From Sediminibacterium ginsengisoli (lineage in GTDB: Bacteria > Bacteroidota > Bacteroidia > Chitinophagales > Chitinophagaceae): a stretch of 64,000 bases of DNA. The DNA is taken from assembly GCF_900167075.1 (NCBI RefSeq), contig NZ_FUWH01000009.1, forward strand, positions 8,586-72,585. Reading direction: 5' to 3'. Shown here one piece after another: positions 62,514 to 64,000 of this stretch; position 1 is the first letter of the stretch; each line of letters starts with the position of its first letter. Below the pieces are notes generated by a model. It did not search any database, was not told the DNA's origin, and worked only from the letters and a program-made list of their open reading frames with translations. The translations under genes and the position numbers were made by a program.

Positions 62514-64000
62514 TTATTTGTTTTTAGGCATTGCCACAAGGTTTGCCAGTAAACGGAATGCTCCCGGATTGCCCGCCGGCAGCTGTCTGAACAATACCAG
62601 GCTCACGTAAGCAAAATTACCTTTTCCATATGGCGCGGTAATCAGGCTGCCTGTGCTCTCGTTCTCGTTGCTGTCGTGCATGCCGAGTGGCGCCTGGTAC
62701 CTGCTGTCTGCCTGGTCTGCCTGGTAAGTACTTCTTTCCTGGATCCAGTCGCGGAAATCTTCCTGTGTGATTTTATTCGGATAATTCAATAGCGTATGCC
62801 CCGGCAGCAGGAATTTCACTTCCGCTTCTTCTTCCGTTACACGCAATGATGAATTGATGTTAAAAGGATAAGGACCGATACGTGCGGGCACTGCACCCAC
62901 CATCAGGTTGCGGTTATATTGCACAACGAGGTTCCCGCCATTCTCTACATACCGCATCATCACGTCGTATTTGTTGGTGAGGAATTCGTTCATGTTATAA
63001 GCCCTTACACCGGTTACGATGGCATCGAATTGTTTCAGGTTGTCATCGGTAATGTCTGCATCTGTGAGGATCTTCACATCAAACCCGAGCTGTTTCAGCG
63101 ATTCAGGGATCACATCGCCGGAACCGGCAACATAACCCACTTTCGAGCCTTTCACTTTTATTTCGCTGTCGATCACTTTGATATTATCCCTGAAAGCATA
63201 ATACATATCAGGTATATGCGGGTATGAGATCTTCTTGAAGAAATCGCTGAACACCATATCCTTTCCTCCCACCTTTGCAGACAGGCTCGCTTCCAGGTAA
63301 TTGATCTTTCCTTTCGGGTTGTAATAAGTGCTTGCGGGCACATCGATCACATACTGTTTACCTTTTTCAAAATCGCGTGGTTCGTCGCGGAAAACCGTAC
63401 GCACGGAATCCTGGCGTATATAGGCTGTAAAAGGAATTTGCTTAGCGGTAAAGTTTGAATTGTATACGATATGGAGCATGGAGTCTGCACGCTGTTTGTT
63501 CTTATCGTCTTTTACATTCAGCAGCAATACGGCCGGGCTGAGATACATGGATACACGCGGCGCTACCGCAAGCGGCTGAAAGAGTTCACCCCTGGTAGGA
63601 TCGGTATACTTATAATTTACAGGTTCTGTAATGGTCAGTGCAAGACCTTCTATTTCCACTTTCATCGTTGCAGTAAGAACAGGTGCGCTCCAGGAATCAC
63701 CGATAAAGTTCATTACCGGAACATTGTACATATTCTCTATACGTTTCTGGAACAACCAGTATGGCTGGCTGGACGCTCTTCCTACAGGCGCTATGAATTC
63801 ATAACCGTATGCTTTACCGGTTTCCATCTCCTGCCCTGGCGTCAGTTGCCGGCGCGGATCGCTAAACTGGATGCTTTTGATCGTTGCTTTTACATCATTC
63901 CTTTTTACGAGCTGTACATTTACTTTAACACTATCGAGTTCGAGCACTGTCGCCTGCGTTGTTACCGCTTCGGCATAAAGCCCTGCACAATCCTGTATCA
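62514..64000 (-). CDS. PIG-L family deacetylase, C-terminal part (partial)
   Basis: The open frame continues to the window edge without a start (upstream codons read IQDCAGLYAEAVTTQAT), so the N-terminus and the catalytic PIG-L/LmbE domain lie outside. What is seen matches the long C-terminal half of ~820-aa Bacteroidetes PIG-L proteins: several beta-sandwich segments (VEIEGLALTITEPVNYKYTD), then a Rossmann-like domain (VGYVAGSGDVIPESLKQLGFDVKIL, YVENGGNLVVQYNRN). An internal GTG gives an apparent 477-aa protein but is probably not a real start. The role is probably N-deacetylation of a sugar, by family. Confidence 0.8.
   Translation of the reverse strand, partial: IQDCAGLYAEAVTTQATVLELDSVKVNVQLVKRNDVKATIKSIQFSDPRRQLTPGQEMETGKAYGYEFIAPVGRASSQPYWLFQKRIENMYNVPVMNFIGDSWSAPVLTATMKVEIEGLALTITEPVNYKYTDPTRGELFQPLAVAPRVSMYLSPAVLLLNVKDDKNKQRADSMLHIVYNSNFTAKQIPFTAYIRQDSVRTVFRDEPRDFEKGKQYVIDVPASTYYNPKGKINYLEASLSAKVGGKDMVFSDFFKKISYPHIPDMYYAFRDNIKVIDSEIKVKGSKVGYVAGSGDVIPESLKQLGFDVKILTDADITDDNLKQFDAIVTGVRAYNMNEFLTNKYDVMMRYVENGGNLVVQYNRNLMVGAVPARIGPYPFNINSSLRVTEEEAEVKFLLPGHTLLNYPNKITQEDFRDWIQERSTYQADQADSRYQAPLGMHDSNENESTGSLITAPYGKGNFAYVSLVLFRQLPAGNPGAFRLLANLVAMPKNK

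Overview
The window reads as a stretch of core chromosome from a Bacteroidetes bacterium, most likely a member of the Chitinophagaceae (inference). The evidence is: two type IX secretion components (PorQ and a PorW/SprE-like TPR protein); TonB-dependent and CarboxypepD_reg outer-membrane proteins; GLPGLI, DUF2807, CHRD, DUF4197 and YceI exported proteins; bacillithiol genes (bshC, ypdA); the long Bacteroidetes-type PurM; almost no Shine-Dalgarno sequences; and at least twelve exact copies of the Bacteroidetes -7 promoter element TAnnTTTG just ahead of genes. No insertion sequence, prophage, CRISPR array, toxin-antitoxin or defence island was found. Gene spacing is tight, and several convergent pairs overlap or lie 4-5 bases apart.

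Layout. 0.2-5 kb: ftsE-like ATPase, purM, ribF, holA and a PolB-type 3'-5' exonuclease. 5-14 kb: a membrane-anchored coiled-coil protein, an orphan histidine kinase, a possible broken small gene, a DUF2807 protein, glgB, and an outer-membrane barrel followed by a GLPGLI protein. 14-17 kb: pdxJ (behind a G/C-rich inverted repeat), a GH29 fucosidase and purE. 17-30 kb: bshC, a DadA-like oxidoreductase, a fatty-acid hydroxylase, an alpha-ketoglutarate-semialdehyde-type dehydrogenase, rimO, a second orphan kinase, a prfC-ypdA-GNAT operon, a phosphoglycerate-mutase-like phosphatase and a DUF4197 protein. 30-37.6 kb: a CHRD lipoprotein, an S8 protease coupled to a DinB protein, an unrecognised lipoprotein, YceI, sucC, and an overlapping four-gene operon containing AtpZ and a SprT-like protein. 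37.6-47 kb: PorW/SprE-like protein, PBP1A, PorQ, Lon and a tiny alanine-rich lipoprotein. 47-50 kb: the GTPases Der and Era and an initiator tRNA-Met. 50-54 kb: a second DUF2807 protein and a TPP riboswitch controlling a TonB-dependent receptor. 53.5-57.4 kb: a ddl-PASTA-rhodanese operon, then a ferredoxin divergent from a LuxC-like acyl-CoA reductase. 57.5-64 kb: HtrA behind a long leader hairpin, and a minus-strand operon of a PIG-L deacetylase (cut by the window edge), two previously unlisted tiny membrane proteins, a sodium:solute symporter and a GH13 enzyme.

How genes work together. bshC and ypdA belong to bacillithiol synthesis and recycling. PorQ and PorW serve type IX secretion. ddl, the PASTA protein and PBP1A serve the cell wall. 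Der, Era, RimO, RF3 and tRNA-fMet serve ribosome assembly and translation. The TPP riboswitch makes its receptor the probable outer-membrane importer of thiamine or a precursor. The most unusual items are the two tiny ORFs between the PIG-L gene and the symporter, promoters that abut start codons (possible leaderless mRNAs), the dyad ahead of htrA, the inverted repeat before pdxJ, and an atpZ cluster with no atp structural genes beside it. I did not find a clearly new multi-gene system.
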